64,000 bases of DNA from Flagellimonas nanhaiensis (GCF_003382275.1 NZ_QTJX01000001.1:496001-560000), one strand, 5' to 3'; positions 48,755 through 58,952 are shown, counted from the first letter of the stretch. The notes: generated from the sequence alone by a model not told the origin. Numbers and translations are program-made.

Positions 48755-49379
48755 TCAGAAAACTCAAAGGTTGGCGTCTTAAGTAATCCAGAGAGTTTGT
48801 TCCCTCATTAAAAAGAAGGTCCAGTACACTCAAATCAGGAAGGTACCCATGTCTTTCCTCGAATACTTGGGAATAGGGATCAAAATCGGTGTGGATTTGT
48901 TTTTTAGCGTCGACCAGAAAGCGACCATCCAACATATCTTCCCTAACAGGTTCATAGCTTTCGGTTTCATCCCTTGGAATTTGAATTCCCAGACATTCGC
49001 CCAAAACTTGCATTGCTTGCAGGTTAAATTGGTATAGGGATGTTTCCGGACCTTCAAAAAGTGGTTTTAGGTCATCCTCGTAAAATTCAAAAAAAGGGGA
49101 AGTTCTGTAAGCAGTCTCCAAGGTACGCCAATGGATTTTCTTCCATTTGGATTCATTTTCCATTTCAACTTCTGAGTATTTTTGACGTCCCTCATTCCCA
49201 CCAACATGTTTAATGGGAATGTTCAGCATATGTTTGCCTTGGTCGGTACAAATATAGCAGCGGTTTCGATAGGTCTGTTTCTGGAAATTGTCATGGGCTT
49301 CCCATATAACATCGTGCTGGACTATGGCTGAAAAAGCAGCTATGCTCGGAAAATATGTAGGATGAAGCAGTACTTTCAA
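48747..49379 (-). CDS. WbqC-like protein
   Basis: This 210-residue protein (from the chosen start) belongs to the WbqC family, whose members are often next to glycan or envelope genes and whose fold is of unknown function. It shows LLHPTYFPSIAAFSAIVQHDVIWEAHDNFQKQTYRNRCYI and INGYxxR-like CTDQGKHMLNIPIKH. The open frame continues upstream to an ATG at 49463, but that would overlap lepB by 47 bases and add 28 unlike residues. A TTG codon at 49377-49379 gives MKVLLHPTYFPS, the family start, so it is chosen. The DUF6122 gene overlaps its 3' end. Confidence 0.8.
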   Translation of the reverse strand: MKVLLHPTYFPSIAAFSAIVQHDVIWEAHDNFQKQTYRNRCYICTDQGKHMLNIPIKHVGGNEGRQKYSEVEMENESKWKKIHWRTLETAYRTSPFFEFYEDDLKPLFEGPETSLYQFNLQAMQVLGECLGIQIPRDETESYEPVREDMLDGRFLVDAKKQIHTDFDPYSQVFEERHGYLPDLSVLDLLFNEGTNSLDYLRRQPLSFLNV

Positions 49380-49416
49380 TAGATGGTCTTTTGAGCAAGG
49401 AAACGGCTTTAATTTA

Positions 49417-51159
49417 TTAAGCTTGTTTCTTTTTTCTTTTTTTTCGGATAAAATCAAAAGCAAACCATGCTACTATCGCAGCAACAAAATACCAACGGTA
49501 CGAAACAGGTTCTCCACTTCCTCCCACGGTGGTAAATACACGCTCCCATCTTGGCTTCCATTTGGCCAACCCTTCATTGAAGTTATCAAAACTCATCCAA
49601 AGGAAAACAGGTTTTCCCAAGATGTGGTCGGCAGGAACATAGCCCCAGGTCCTACTATCTTCAGAATGGTCCCTGTTGTCACCCATCATCCAATAATAAT
49701 CTTGTTTAAAGGTATAGGAATCGGCTTCTTCGTCATTGATGAAAACCTTTTGCCCCCTTACCTTAACATCGTTATGCTCGTAATCTCTTATGATTTTTTT
49801 ATAGAGAGGAATTGTTCGGTGATTGATTTCAACTGTTGCTCCGGCTTGGGGGATATAAATGGGCCCGAAGTTGTCGTTGTTCCAAGGATATAAATTGGGT
49901 TTTTGTGGAAACATCCCTGCATAAACACCTTTAGGTTCATTGGTTCTGACAACGGAGTCGATGTCTGAACTTGACCTAAGTTTTTCCGCAATTTCATCCG
50001 TAAGATTGGCTATTCTTGATCTAGGTTTTTCCTCGGTCAAAGAAAGCCTCAATTGCCGTATAACTTCCACGGGAAACCCCTTTTCTTGGGTAATCAATTG
50101 CACCTTTCCATCTGTCGTCCTGTTTGCACCAATCATATATGGAGCAAGAGCATTGTATTGATTTTGGGTTAGGTTACCAGAGATATAGGTCCTTAGATAA
50201 TCTGAAGCATCAACTTCTGCCAGCAACCTACTGGACACTCCTTTTTGGGAGTAGATATTATAGTTGTACATGACTTTGGCCCTATCGGAAAGTTGTAGTT
50301 GCTTACCATTGATATGGACAAAACCATCAATAACTGCTAGAGAATCACCCGGAGTTCCAACGCATCGTTTTACGTAATTTGATTTTTTGTCGATGGGTTT
50401 TTTGACAGGCTTTTGTGCTTTAAAAAACTGATACAAAGTATCAGAGGGCAAGCTAAAGACCACAATATCATTTTTCTTCACCTCTTGAAAACCAGGTAAG
50501 CGCAAGTAAGGCAGTTGTAATTTGTTGATCCATGAAGTTTTTGCAGTTGCTGGATCAACATCGGCCAAATAGGACCTTTTCTTAAGCCCAGGAATGGTGT
50601 CATGTACCATTGGAGCGGCCAGGGTTGTCATAGGAACCCGAGCACCATAATGAAATTTGCTTACGAACAGGAAATCGCCCACACGTAGGGTGCGCTCCAA
50701 GGAACCTGTTGGAATTACGTAAGGTTGAATAAAATATGTATGGACAAAAGTCGCAGCAACTATGGCGAAAACAATGGAGCTTACCCATTCTCCCAAACCT
50801 GTCCGTGGTTTAAGGCTTCGATCTTCAATATAATTGACATCCTGGGTATAGTTAATGTAATAGATATAAAAACCAAGGGTGAGTATTACCAACCAGGTAT
50901 CCCAAAGCTTACTTTTTCCAAAGCTCCGAATAGTTTCAACCCATACTACTGGAAACATCAATAAATTGATGATGGGGAGGAACAGTAAGAGAATCCACCA
51001 CCATGGACGGTTGATGATTTTCATTAAAACAACGCCATTATAAATGGGAATTGCAGCTTCCCATGCCTTTCTACCAGCCTTTACATAGAGTTTCCAGGTT
51101 CCCAAAAAATGGATTACCTGAATAATCAAGATAAAAATGATCCACTGTGTACCGTTCAT
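49417..51159 (-). CDS. lepB: Signal peptidase I (long Bacteroidota type)
   Basis: This 580-residue protein is much longer than the 250-330 residues of most LepB. The N-terminal 110 residues carry three or four membrane segments of a DUF5684-like domain. The S26 protease follows: Ser153 in YVIPTGSLERTL (box B; the common residue after Ser is Met, here Leu), Lys264 in NYVKRCVGTPGDSLAV (box D) and MMGDNRDHSEDSR (box E). A large insertion lies between boxes D and E. It removes signal peptides at the outer face of the inner membrane. dapB is 39 bases upstream on the same strand. Confidence 0.93.
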   Translation of the reverse strand: MNGTQWIIFILIIQVIHFLGTWKLYVKAGRKAWEAAIPIYNGVVLMKIINRPWWWILLLFLPIINLLMFPVVWVETIRSFGKSKLWDTWLVILTLGFYIYYINYTQDVNYIEDRSLKPRTGLGEWVSSIVFAIVAATFVHTYFIQPYVIPTGSLERTLRVGDFLFVSKFHYGARVPMTTLAAPMVHDTIPGLKKRSYLADVDPATAKTSWINKLQLPYLRLPGFQEVKKNDIVVFSLPSDTLYQFFKAQKPVKKPIDKKSNYVKRCVGTPGDSLAVIDGFVHINGKQLQLSDRAKVMYNYNIYSQKGVSSRLLAEVDASDYLRTYISGNLTQNQYNALAPYMIGANRTTDGKVQLITQEKGFPVEVIRQLRLSLTEEKPRSRIANLTDEIAEKLRSSSDIDSVVRTNEPKGVYAGMFPQKPNLYPWNNDNFGPIYIPQAGATVEINHRTIPLYKKIIRDYEHNDVKVRGQKVFINDEEADSYTFKQDYYWMMGDNRDHSEDSRTWGYVPADHILGKPVFLWMSFDNFNEGLAKWKPRWERVFTTVGGSGEPVSYRWYFVAAIVAWFAFDFIRKKRKKKQA

Positions 51160-51198
51160 ATAAAAATTTCTTTGTTAGACTTCCCTATTGGGTTGTTG

Positions 51199-51909
51199 TT
51201 ACGTTCTTTCACTCAAGTTTAACACGTCCCTCATGGAAAAAATACCTGTTTTTCCTTGAATCCATTCAGCAGCAATAACGGCTCCCAATGCAAATCCTTT
51301 ACGGTTATGGGCCTCATGCTTGATTTCAATTTTGTCAACATCACTTTCATAAGAAACCGTATGGGTTCCCGGCACTGTGCCCTCACGCTTTGATGTAATT
51401 GGTATGGAATGCTTTCCAGTACTTTCCATTTGCCAATCTTGGTAGGTGGTGTGCTCAATGATGCCTTCGGCCAAAGTAATGGCGGTACCACTTGGAGCAT
51501 CCAACTTTTGGGTATGATGTATTTCCTCCATGGAAACATTGTATTGTTCCAAGTTGGACATCATTTTTGCCAAATAGGCGTTCAGTTCAAAAAAGATATT
51601 CACTCCCAAACTAAAGTTGGAAGCATAGATGAGCGCACCTTGTTTTTCTTTACAAAGTTCAACTACTTGGTCATATTGGGCCAGCCATCCCGTAGTGCCG
51701 GAAATTATAGGCACGCTGTTTTTAATTGATGCTGTGATATTATTAAATGCTGCATCAGGTGTACTGAAATCAATGGCAACATCCATTTCAGAAAAATTGA
51801 TGTGTTTTGTGTCAACATCTACTTTGGCCACTATGTTGTGTCCTCTCTGCAGAGCAAGTTGCTCTATCATTTTTCCCATTTTACCATATCCGAAGAGACC
51901 AATGTTCAT
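51199..51909 (-). CDS. dapB: 4-hydroxy-tetrahydrodipicolinate reductase
   Basis: This 236-residue enzyme makes tetrahydrodipicolinate for lysine and diaminopimelate synthesis. The nucleotide loop GYGKMGK (7-13), the SGTTGWL segment, and EEIHHTQKLDAPSGTA with the catalytic His and Lys pair are all present. Length is at the short end of the family, as usual in Bacteroidota. It is between DUF5683 (3 bases upstream) and lepB, both on the same strand. Confidence 0.95.
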   Translation of the reverse strand: MNIGLFGYGKMGKMIEQLALQRGHNIVAKVDVDTKHINFSEMDVAIDFSTPDAAFNNITASIKNSVPIISGTTGWLAQYDQVVELCKEKQGALIYASNFSLGVNIFFELNAYLAKMMSNLEQYNVSMEEIHHTQKLDAPSGTAITLAEGIIEHTTYQDWQMESTGKHSIPITSKREGTVPGTHTVSYESDVDKIEIKHEAHNRKGFALGAVIAAEWIQGKTGIFSMRDVLNLSERT

Positions 51910-51912
51910 ATG

Positions 51913-52563
51913 CTAAAATTTTACGACCAGGGCCATACCATAATTTGGCCTGTTGGTCAAAGGGTTCAAGTCCAAATAGGGTTTAAAGTCCACTGCCAAG
52001 TCGTCGTCTACATTATATTGTTTCAAATGGGCATCAACGTTGGCATCAATAATGTTGAGTGCATACATGGCAATAGTAATCAATAGCGCCAAGTCGCGAT
52101 CACGTTGCCTGGCCTCTTGGGCGTCTTGCAATGCTTCCAATGCAATATCGGGACCAACACCATCTCCATTGATGTCGTAGAATTCATCGTCGGTAAATCC
52201 TGCCCGTCTTCTTTTGAACGCGTCCCTGGCTTTTCTGTATTCGGTATTGTTGAAAGAGTACACGTATATGCCGGTTCCAATGGCTCCATAGACCAAAGGT
52301 ACTTTCCAATAGCGTTTGTTATAAATCTGCCCCAATCCTGGAAAAACAGCGGAATAAAAAGCTGCTTTGCTGGGAGCCAACGGGTTTATTCTTTTCTTTT
52401 TGTATGTTACTTCTTCTAGGGTAATGCCTTTGCCCTCCAAATTTTGGGCGAGGGAATCAATTTCAGCCGGATGTTGTTGCTCCTCTTCCCTTTTTTCTTC
52501 TTGGGAGATACCGAGGTGCAGACACAACAAGGAAAAGAACAGCAACCAAGGGTTTTTACTCAC
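51913..52563 (-). CDS. DUF5683 membrane protein
   Basis: This 216-residue protein begins with a signal-like hydrophobic stretch (WLLFFSLLCLHLGISQ). A charged linker precedes the DUF5683 core: APSKAAFYSAVFPGLGQIYNKRYWKVPLVYGAIGTGIYVYSFNN is the signature, with a hydrophobic helix. A second hydrophobic segment follows at about 160-180. It is a conserved flavobacterial gene between parB and dapB. Function unknown. It overlaps parB by eight bases, so it is translationally coupled. Confidence 0.85.
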   Translation of the reverse strand: MSKNPWLLFFSLLCLHLGISQEEKREEEQQHPAEIDSLAQNLEGKGITLEEVTYKKKRINPLAPSKAAFYSAVFPGLGQIYNKRYWKVPLVYGAIGTGIYVYSFNNTEYRKARDAFKRRRAGFTDDEFYDINGDGVGPDIALEALQDAQEARQRDRDLALLITIAMYALNIIDANVDAHLKQYNVDDDLAVDFKPYLDLNPLTNRPNYGMALVVKF

Positions 52564-53467
52564 CTGTCAACATTTTTTTAATGCGCTGAAACTCTTCTTT
52601 GGAATGAAAGGGAATCACAATTTTTCCTTTTCCATTGGGTGAAGCCGTAATGTCCACTTTAGTGGAAAGATGTTTTTTGAGTGCATCTATACCTTTGGAT
52701 ACAAAACCAGGAATCTCTTTTGTTCCGTTTTGGGATTTGCCAGAATCCGTGTCACCTTTCTGCTCTTTGTAGGCTTTTACCAAGCGTTCGGTTTCCCTAA
52801 CAGAGAGTCCATCAGAAACCACCTTCTCATAAATCCCGATCTGTTCTTTTTTCTTCTCTATGTTTATAAGGGCCCTTCCATGTCCCATGCTGATGAAACC
52901 ATCTCGCATGCCAGTCTGGATAATGGGGTGCAATTTTAGAAGACGGATATAATTGGTAATCGTAGACCGTTTTTTTCCTACGCGATCACTTAGTTTTTCT
53001 TGGGTTATCTTAATTTCATCTATAAGCCGTTGGTAGGACAATGCAATTTCAATGGGGTCTAGGTCTTGCCGTTGAATGTTTTCCACTAAGGCCATTTCCA
53101 ACGATTCTTGGTCATTGGCAATACGGATATAGGCCGGAATGGTTTCCAAGCCTACGAGTTTGGAGGCTCTGAACCGTCGTTCTCCCGATACAAGTTGGAA
53201 TTTATTGAAATCCAACTTCCTTACGGTTATGGGTTGAATAATGCCCAGCTCCCTAATGGAACTTGCGAGCTCTTCTAGAGCTTCGTCATTAAAATTGGAG
53301 CGTGGTTGAAAGGGATTCACCTCAATGGCCGAAAGTTCCAGTTCAACTACATTTCCAATGACCTTATCCGCATTTTTATCGGAAACCGATTTTATATCGT
53401 TCTCGGGATCCTTCAATAGTGCGGACAGACCTCTTCCTAAAGCCTGTTTCTTGGTTGCTTTCGCCAT
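52556..53467 (-). CDS. parB: Chromosome-partitioning protein ParB
   Basis: This 303-residue CTPase/DNA-binding protein binds parS sites and spreads along DNA. It begins MAKATKKQALGRGLSALL and has the ParB N-terminal motifs NPFQPRSNF, LVSGERRFRASK (the CTP-binding GERR) and VENIQRQDLDPIE. The central HTH is RVGKKRSTITNYIRLLKL. The C-terminal dimer domain is shorter than in Bacillus. It is one base from the parA stop, forming the chromosomal parAB pair. No clear parS was found in the window. Confidence 0.96.
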   Translation of the reverse strand: MAKATKKQALGRGLSALLKDPENDIKSVSDKNADKVIGNVVELELSAIEVNPFQPRSNFNDEALEELASSIRELGIIQPITVRKLDFNKFQLVSGERRFRASKLVGLETIPAYIRIANDQESLEMALVENIQRQDLDPIEIALSYQRLIDEIKITQEKLSDRVGKKRSTITNYIRLLKLHPIIQTGMRDGFISMGHGRALINIEKKKEQIGIYEKVVSDGLSVRETERLVKAYKEQKGDTDSGKSQNGTKEIPGFVSKGIDALKKHLSTKVDITASPNGKGKIVIPFHSKEEFQRIKKMLTGE

Positions 53468-54241
53468 TTAAACTTTCTCCTTGTTTTTCTTCAATATTTC
53501 ATTGGCCAAGTTCAGATAGTTGGAGGCGCCTTTACTGCTGGCATCATATTTTATGATGCTTTCCCCGTAACTTGGAGCTTCACTTAGCCTAACGTTTCGT
53601 TGGATGATGGTATCAAAAACCATATCCGCAAAGTGTTTCTTTACTTCTTCAACCACTTGGTTGGAAAGTCTTAACCTGGAATCGTACATGGTAAGCAACA
53701 TGCCTTCTATATCCAGGTCGTTGTTATGTATTTTTTGTACACTTTTGACCGTGTTCAATAGTTTGCCAAGACCTTCCAAAGCAAAATACTCACATTGAAT
53801 CGGTATCATTACCGAATCGGCCGCAGTGAGCGCGTTTAATGTCAATAGCCCTAGGGATGGGGCACAATCAATCAAAATATAGTCATAACGGTCGCCCAGG
53901 TTTGCCAAGGCTTCTTTCAACATGTACTCCCTGTTGTCCTTGTCCACCAATTCAATTTCAATGGCAACAAGGTCTATGTGGGCGGGAATCAAGTCTACAT
54001 TTGGGGAGTCTGTTTGCATAATGACCTCATCAACATGCATGGTATGTTCCAAAAGCTGATAGGTTCCCTTTTCCACACTGTCCACATCTATCCCCAAACC
54101 AGAGGTTGCATTTGCTTGGGGGTCAGCATCAATTAACAGCACCTTTTTTTCAAGCACGCCAAGAGATGCCGCAAGGTTTACGGTAGTAGTGGTCTTGCCC
54201 ACACCACCCTTTTGGTTTGCGATAGCAATAATCTTGCCCAT
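53468..54241 (-). CDS. parA: Chromosome-partitioning ATPase ParA
   Basis: This 257-residue MinD/ParA-type ATPase has the deviant Walker A KGGVGKTTT (10-18), Walker A' DADPQANAT and the Walker B LIDCAPSLG. It binds DNA as an ATP dimer and drives segregation of ParB-bound origins. The length is that of a chromosomal Soj, without the N-terminal HTH of plasmid types. It is the first gene of parA-parB-DUF5683-dapB-lepB, with an upstream gap of 135 bases in which no convincing TAnnTTTG box was seen. Confidence 0.97.
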   Translation of the reverse strand: MGKIIAIANQKGGVGKTTTTVNLAASLGVLEKKVLLIDADPQANATSGLGIDVDSVEKGTYQLLEHTMHVDEVIMQTDSPNVDLIPAHIDLVAIEIELVDKDNREYMLKEALANLGDRYDYILIDCAPSLGLLTLNALTAADSVMIPIQCEYFALEGLGKLLNTVKSVQKIHNNDLDIEGMLLTMYDSRLRLSNQVVEEVKKHFADMVFDTIIQRNVRLSEAPSYGESIIKYDASSKGASNYLNLANEILKKNKEKV

Positions 54242-54376
54242 TTCATAGTAAGTTAGGTGCTAAAAATACGATTATTTAAGACGCCAAAAAATGTATTTTG
54301 TTAACAGGAAGTGAATAACCCCACTATTCCCCGTTAAAGAAAGTTAAAGTAATATTTATTGAATCGTTAAGACGGA

Positions 54377-56449
54377 TTATTCAGTCAAAATTCTTAGAAT
54401 TTCTATAGCAGCATCGCTGATTTTGGTTCCGGGTCCAAACACAGCTCCTGCACCATTTTGAAACAGATGCTCGTAGTCCTGTTTTGGGATTACCCCACCT
54501 ACAATGACCAGAATATCTTGTCTGTTGTATTTCTTCAGTTCTTGTACCACTTCCGGAACAAGGGTCTTGTGTCCACCTGCCAAAGATGAAATTCCCAATA
54601 CGTGCACGTCATTTTCAACGGCTTGTTTGGCTACTTCGGAAGGAGTCTGGAACAATGCCCCTATATCCACATCAAAACCAAGGTCGGCGTATCCTGTTGC
54701 AACTACTTTGGCTCCTCTGTCATGACCATCCTGTCCCATTTTGGCCACCATAATCCGTGGCCTCCTACCTTCTTGTTCAGCAAACTCATCGGCCATTTTT
54801 CGGGCCTTTTCAAAACTTTCGTCGTTTTTAATTTCTTTGGAATACACTCCGGTAAATGATTGAATTTTTGCGCGATAACGTCCAAATGCACTTTCCATGG
54901 CATCACTGATCTCACCCAATGTAGCCCGTGCCTTGGCTGCTTTTACAGCTAAAGCTAATAAATTTTCATGGTCAGATCCATTAGCCATAGCATTTTTGGA
55001 AGCCGTTTGTATTTCGTTTAGAACTTTCTGTACCTCGTCATTGTTTCTGGTCGACCTTATTTGCTGCAGCCTTTGCATTTGTTGCTGCCGCACTTTAGCG
55101 TTATCGACCTCCAGAATCTGCAGTTCATCCTCATTGTCGAGCTGATATTTGTTCACCCCTACAATGGTATCTTGGCCACTATCTATTCTTGCTTGTTTTT
55201 TAGCTGCTGCCTCTTCTATGCGCATCTTTGGAATACCGGCCTCTATGGCTTTGGTCATTCCCCCTAATTTTTCAACTTCTTCAATAAGTTTCCAGGCGTC
55301 CGCAGCAATCTGATCGGTTAGTTTTTCTACAAAATGGCTTCCTGCCCAAGGATCTACGGTCTTGGTAATGTGGGTCTCCTGTTGCAGATAAATCTGAGTA
55401 TTTCGTGCAATACGGGCAGAAAAATCAGTAGGCAACGCGATGGCTTCGTCCAAAGCATTGGTATGGAGACTCTGCGTTCCCCCAAATGCCGCGGCCATAG
55501 CTTCAATGGTGGTTCTGGCCACATTGTTGAACGGATCTTGCTCGGTTAAACTCCATCCACTGGTTTGGCTATGTGTACGGAGCATTAGGGATTTTTCGTT
55601 TTGAGGTTCAAATTGCTTCACCAACTTGGCCCATAACATTCTACCGGCCCTCATTTTAGCGATTTCTGAAAAATGGTTCATACCAATTCCCCAGAAAAAG
55701 GAAAGTCTAGGTGCGAATTCATCAATTTTTAACCCGGCCTTTATTCCTGTCCGGATATATTCAATACCATCTGCCAAAGTATAGGCGAGCTCCATGGCTG
55801 CAGGTGCTCCCGCTTCGTGCATATGGTATCCAGAAATACTGATACTATTGAATCGGGGCATATTTTTGCTGGTAAACTCAAAAATATCGGCAACGATTTG
55901 CATAGAGGGAGTAGGAGGGTAGATATAGGTGTTTCTAACCATGAACTCCTTTAAGATGTCATTTTGAATGGTCCCAGACAATTTTTCCATGGGGACACCC
56001 TGCTCCTCCGCTGCAACAATGTAAAAAGCCATTATTGGGATAACGGCCCCGTTCATGGTCATGGAAACCGACATTTGATCTAGAGGAATACCATCAAATA
56101 AGATTTTCATGTCCTCTACAGAATCAATGGCCACTCCAGCCTTTCCTACATCACCTACCACACGTTCATTGTCAGAATCGTATCCGCGGTGGGTGGGCAG
56201 GTCAAAGGCTACCGAAAGCCCTTTTTGTCCGGCAGCAAGGTTTCTTCGGTAAAAGGCGTTACTTTCTTCTGCCGTAGAAAAACCTGCATACTGTCTGATA
56301 GTCCATGGCCTACGGACATACATGGTAGAATAGGGACCTCTAAGAAAGGGAGGGATTCCCGAAGCAAAGTTTTCATGCCCCACCTCAATGGTCTGTTTTT
56401 TATTTGGTTCTTTGGTCAATGCCAACTGTTGAAGGTCTTTTCTACTCAT
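54377..56449 (-). CDS. scpA: Methylmalonyl-CoA mutase large subunit
   Basis: This 690-residue adenosylcobalamin enzyme converts (R)-methylmalonyl-CoA to succinyl-CoA. The TIM barrel has [18 protein letters not shown], with the catalytic Tyr-x-x-Gly-Phe, and [19 protein letters not shown]. The C-terminal cobalamin domain has [11 protein letters not shown] with the cobalt-binding His576 and then [12 protein letters not shown]. It overlaps the small subunit gene by eight bases. With that gene it completes propionyl-CoA metabolism together with the carboxylase genes at 58.9-62.4 kb. Confidence 0.96.
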   Translation of the reverse strand: MSRKDLQQLALTKEPNKKQTIEVGHENFASGIPPFLRGPYSTMYVRRPWTIRQYAGFSTAEESNAFYRRNLAAGQKGLSVAFDLPTHRGYDSDNERVVGDVGKAGVAIDSVEDMKILFDGIPLDQMSVSMTMNGAVIPIMAFYIVAAEEQGVPMEKLSGTIQNDILKEFMVRNTYIYPPTPSMQIVADIFEFTSKNMPRFNSISISGYHMHEAGAPAAMELAYTLADGIEYIRTGIKAGLKIDEFAPRLSFFWGIGMNHFSEIAKMRAGRMLWAKLVKQFEPQNEKSLMLRTHSQTSGWSLTEQDPFNNVARTTIEAMAAAFGGTQSLHTNALDEAIALPTDFSARIARNTQIYLQQETHITKTVDPWAGSHFVEKLTDQIAADAWKLIEEVEKLGGMTKAIEAGIPKMRIEEAAAKKQARIDSGQDTIVGVNKYQLDNEDELQILEVDNAKVRQQQMQRLQQIRSTRNNDEVQKVLNEIQTASKNAMANGSDHENLLALAVKAAKARATLGEISDAMESAFGRYRAKIQSFTGVYSKEIKNDESFEKARKMADEFAEQEGRRPRIMVAKMGQDGHDRGAKVVATGYADLGFDVDIGALFQTPSEVAKQAVENDVHVLGISSLAGGHKTLVPEVVQELKKYNRQDILVIVGGVIPKQDYEHLFQNGAGAVFGPGTKISDAAIEILRILTE

Positions 56450-57839
56450 CGCTCAATCTTTTTTGTTCCAAGGTTTCTGCCAATCTTTTTTCGATAACAG
56501 GCACCAAAAGGGTTTTTCTGGGTTGATTTTTCACAAATGGATAAAGCTCCATATTGTCTTTCATCTTATCCAAGGGATTTTGGAACTTGTTGGTTCCGAG
56601 CAGAATTATTTTTTCCTCATCAAAGAGTTGTTGCTCCTTGGAGGCAACCTCATTGATCTTTTGTTGGATGGCTCCTTTTTTTAGGGCATCCAAGAACCCT
56701 CCGGATGCTTCAATTTGTTTGAATAGGTCCAGCGCTTTTTCCGCGAGTTGTTTGGTAAGTGATTCAACGTAATAGGAACCCTCGGAGATGGAAGCAGCTG
56801 ATTCAAAATATCCTTCTTCCTTTAGTAATAGCAATTGGTTTCGGGCTATCCGTTCCCCAAATTCATTGTCTTTGTGGTAGATGGCGTCATAGGACAGGTT
56901 TGAAACGGTGTCCGCTCCCCCTAGGACTGCCGACATACATTCGGAAGTAGTCCGAAGCAGATTCACATTATAATCGTACAACGTTTTGTTCCTTTTGGAA
57001 GGGGTGCCCAAAATATGGCACTTGGTTTCAATTCCGTATCCTTTGCATAAGCTTTCCCAGAGCCAACGCAGCGCTCTCAGCTTGGCTATTTCAAAGAAAT
57101 AGTTGCTTCCTACGGAAACTTTAAAGGTGATGGGGCAAGAGTTGGCTGTACCATTAGAATCTGATGTCGAAAAATGATTTAGATATTCGTTGGCATGGGC
57201 TAAGGCATAAGCTAATTGTTGAACCATGCTACCCCCAGCATTTTGATACAGGGACAAATCAACGGCCATTATATTGATATCTTCTCTATTGGCGGCAAGT
57301 TGCGTGATTTCTTCAAGGGTGCGATGATCTTGCTCCAAATTGTGGTACCAGTTTCCACTTCTTGCCAAATTTCCGATGATGTCAATGTTTAGATAGGCTT
57401 GGGCACCTTTTCCATCAAGAAAGGTCAAGAGATTTTTGATGGTATCAATCGCAAGGAATTCAAAATTGAAATGAAGGTTGATTTTTTTGAGATCAATTTT
57501 TGAAAGCAGCGCCTCAAAATCAATTTTTTCATCGGGGATTGTTATCACAAGACTTTCTACGCCTTTTTCCACAATCTCCCGAGCTTTTGTATTGGCTTTT
57601 TGCGCATCACCAGCATAGATGGATTGTCCTATTTGCCACGAGGCTTTTTCTGGAAGGTCAAAGGTCTTAAGTCCATTTAGGTCTTCGGAATTGTAGAAAG
57701 GCTTCACTTTGATTCCTTCCAAGGATTCCCAGACCAGGGCTTCATTGTAATCTGCACCCTTAAGGTCAAACTGGATCTTTTGTTTCCATTGTTTCGTGGA
57801 AACTTCAGAAAATTCGTTAAATAAACCGGGGTTACTCAT
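56442..57839 (-). CDS. Methylmalonyl-CoA mutase small subunit
   Basis: This 465-residue subunit is homologous to the large one but lacks the cobalamin-binding domain. Its segments match: [47 protein letters not shown], and [28 protein letters not shown]. It is shorter than the small subunit of Propionibacterium (about 640), which is usual in Bacteroidota. It is not catalytic alone. It overlaps the DivIC-like gene (upstream) and the large subunit (downstream) by eight bases each. Confidence 0.93.
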   Translation of the reverse strand: MSNPGLFNEFSEVSTKQWKQKIQFDLKGADYNEALVWESLEGIKVKPFYNSEDLNGLKTFDLPEKASWQIGQSIYAGDAQKANTKAREIVEKGVESLVITIPDEKIDFEALLSKIDLKKINLHFNFEFLAIDTIKNLLTFLDGKGAQAYLNIDIIGNLARSGNWYHNLEQDHRTLEEITQLAANREDINIMAVDLSLYQNAGGSMVQQLAYALAHANEYLNHFSTSDSNGTANSCPITFKVSVGSNYFFEIAKLRALRWLWESLCKGYGIETKCHILGTPSKRNKTLYDYNVNLLRTTSECMSAVLGGADTVSNLSYDAIYHKDNEFGERIARNQLLLLKEEGYFESAASISEGSYYVESLTKQLAEKALDLFKQIEASGGFLDALKKGAIQQKINEVASKEQQLFDEEKIILLGTNKFQNPLDKMKDNMELYPFVKNQPRKTLLVPVIEKRLAETLEQKRLSDE

Positions 57840-58164
57840 TTTTTTTGTTCTTTATACTGTCTTCGTATTCTATTAGAAAAATCTCTTCGTTTTCTTTTTT
57901 CATGTAATACTTTTCGCGGGCCAACTTTTCAAGTTCATCCTCACTCGACATTTTTTCCAGGATTTTCTTGTCCTTTTCTATTTCACCTTGAAGAAATTCC
58001 TTTTGTTTTTCCAGCTTATTGATTTCTTTGCCCAACTCCATATGTATCAACAGGGAATTAGTATCAAAAAAGGCCATCCAAATTGCAAAAATGGTCAGGA
58101 CCAAAACGTACATGTTGGTCATTAACTTGAACCATTTTTTATTTCTCAATTCCTTTAATCCCAT
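57832..58164 (-). CDS. FtsB/DivIC-family cell-division protein
   Basis: This 110-residue protein has a short basic N-terminus (MGLKELRNKKWFKL), one membrane helix (MYVLVLTIFAIWMAFF) and a long coiled coil (GKEINKLEKQKEFLQGEIEKDKKILEKM). It ends with the DivIC-type KLAREKYYMKKENEEIFLIEY. The family helps link early and late divisome proteins at the septum. It is three bases from udk and overlaps the mutase small subunit by eight bases. Confidence 0.9.
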   Translation of the reverse strand: MGLKELRNKKWFKLMTNMYVLVLTIFAIWMAFFDTNSLLIHMELGKEINKLEKQKEFLQGEIEKDKKILEKMSSEDELEKLAREKYYMKKENEEIFLIEYEDSIKNKKNE

Positions 58165-58166
58165 GG

Positions 58167-58775
58167 TTAGACCAATTTATTGTTGATAATGGTCCTTACT
58201 ATATCCACCGCAACCGTGTTATAATGGTTGTTGGGTATTATGATGTCGGCAAATTCTTTTGAAGGCTCAATGAATTGTTCGTGCATTGGTTTTACCGCTG
58301 TTTGGTATCGGGTAAGAACTTTTTGAAGGTCGTGCCCCCGTTCTTTGATATCCCTTTGCAAACGTCTGATCAATCTCTCATCGGAATCCGCGTGCACAAA
58401 AATCTTAATATCGAACATATCCCTAAGCTTGGGATTGCTGAGCACCAAAATACCCTCTACGATCATAACTTTACGGGGAGGTGTATGGATGGTTTCTTCC
58501 AATCGGGTCTCTTCAACAAAAGAATAAATGGGTTTATTAATGGTCTTGCCCTGCCGCAATTGTTCCAGATGGGAGATGAGTAGCTCAAAATCAATGGAAT
58601 TGGGGTGGTCAAAGTTAACTTTTGCCCGTTCCTCTTTGGTCATATGGGAGAGGTCGTTGTAGTATGAATCCTGTGAGATGACACATACTTCATTTTCGGG
58701 CAATTGGTCTACGATTTGGTTGACCACAGTGGTTTTTCCACAGCCGGTCCCCCCGGCAATCCCTATAATCAGCAT
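58167..58775 (-). CDS. udk: Uridine kinase
   Basis: This is a 202-residue kinase from the ATG of MLIIGIAGGTGCGKTTVV; the 10 codons before it are a poor fit. Walker A GGTGCGKTT, SQDSYYNDL with catalytic Asp, HPNSIDFELL, SFVEETRLEET and RLIRRLQRDIKERG mark the uridine/cytidine kinase family, which makes UMP and CMP for pyrimidine salvage. It starts a minus-strand operon udk-DivIC-mutase small-mutase large. A promoter-like TTG-N25-TACTTTTG lies 18 bases ahead. Confidence 0.93.
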   Translation of the reverse strand: MLIIGIAGGTGCGKTTVVNQIVDQLPENEVCVISQDSYYNDLSHMTKEERAKVNFDHPNSIDFELLISHLEQLRQGKTINKPIYSFVEETRLEETIHTPPRKVMIVEGILVLSNPKLRDMFDIKIFVHADSDERLIRRLQRDIKERGHDLQKVLTRYQTAVKPMHEQFIEPSKEFADIIIPNNHYNTVAVDIVRTIINNKLV

Positions 58776-58792
58776 AACGATTATTTTAATCC

Positions 58793-58828
58793 CAAAAGTA
58801 AACATTTGGTAAGATTTGAGCTTGTCAA
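58793..58828 (-). promoter_or_regulatory. Promoter of the udk-mutase operon
   Basis: The minus strand reads TTG (58828-58826), 25 bases, TACTTTTG (58800-58793). Both boxes fit the Bacteroidota pattern at the long end of the spacing range. The udk ATG is 17 bases downstream. Confidence 0.45.
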
Positions 58829-58872
58829 TCTTGGTGCATAGTTAGGCATGATAATCTTTTCAAGGAATGACC

Positions 58873-58910
58873 TTTGTCATAATCCGCTAAAGTTAATGGG
58901 GGTAGTTTTG
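58873..58910 (+). promoter_or_regulatory. Promoter of the acyl-CoA carboxylase operon
   Basis: TTTG at 58873-58876, then 26 bases, then TAGTTTTG at 58903-58910, an exact TAnnTTTG. The ATG of the biotin-carrier gene is 42 bases further on. The back-to-back arrangement with the udk-mutase promoter in a 177-base gap could allow joint control. Confidence 0.5.
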
Positions 58911-58952
58911 CTTGGAATATTAGCTTTAACCGTATATTTAGCAGGATAACCT

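Noticed and set aside
57790..57804. TGTTTCGTGGAAACT resembles the parS consensus TGTTTCACGTGAAACA, and parAB are nearby.
   Set aside because: The spacer is short by a base and the arms are only five bases, and it lies within the mutase small-subunit coding sequence. No second copy was noticed. Not enough to call parS.
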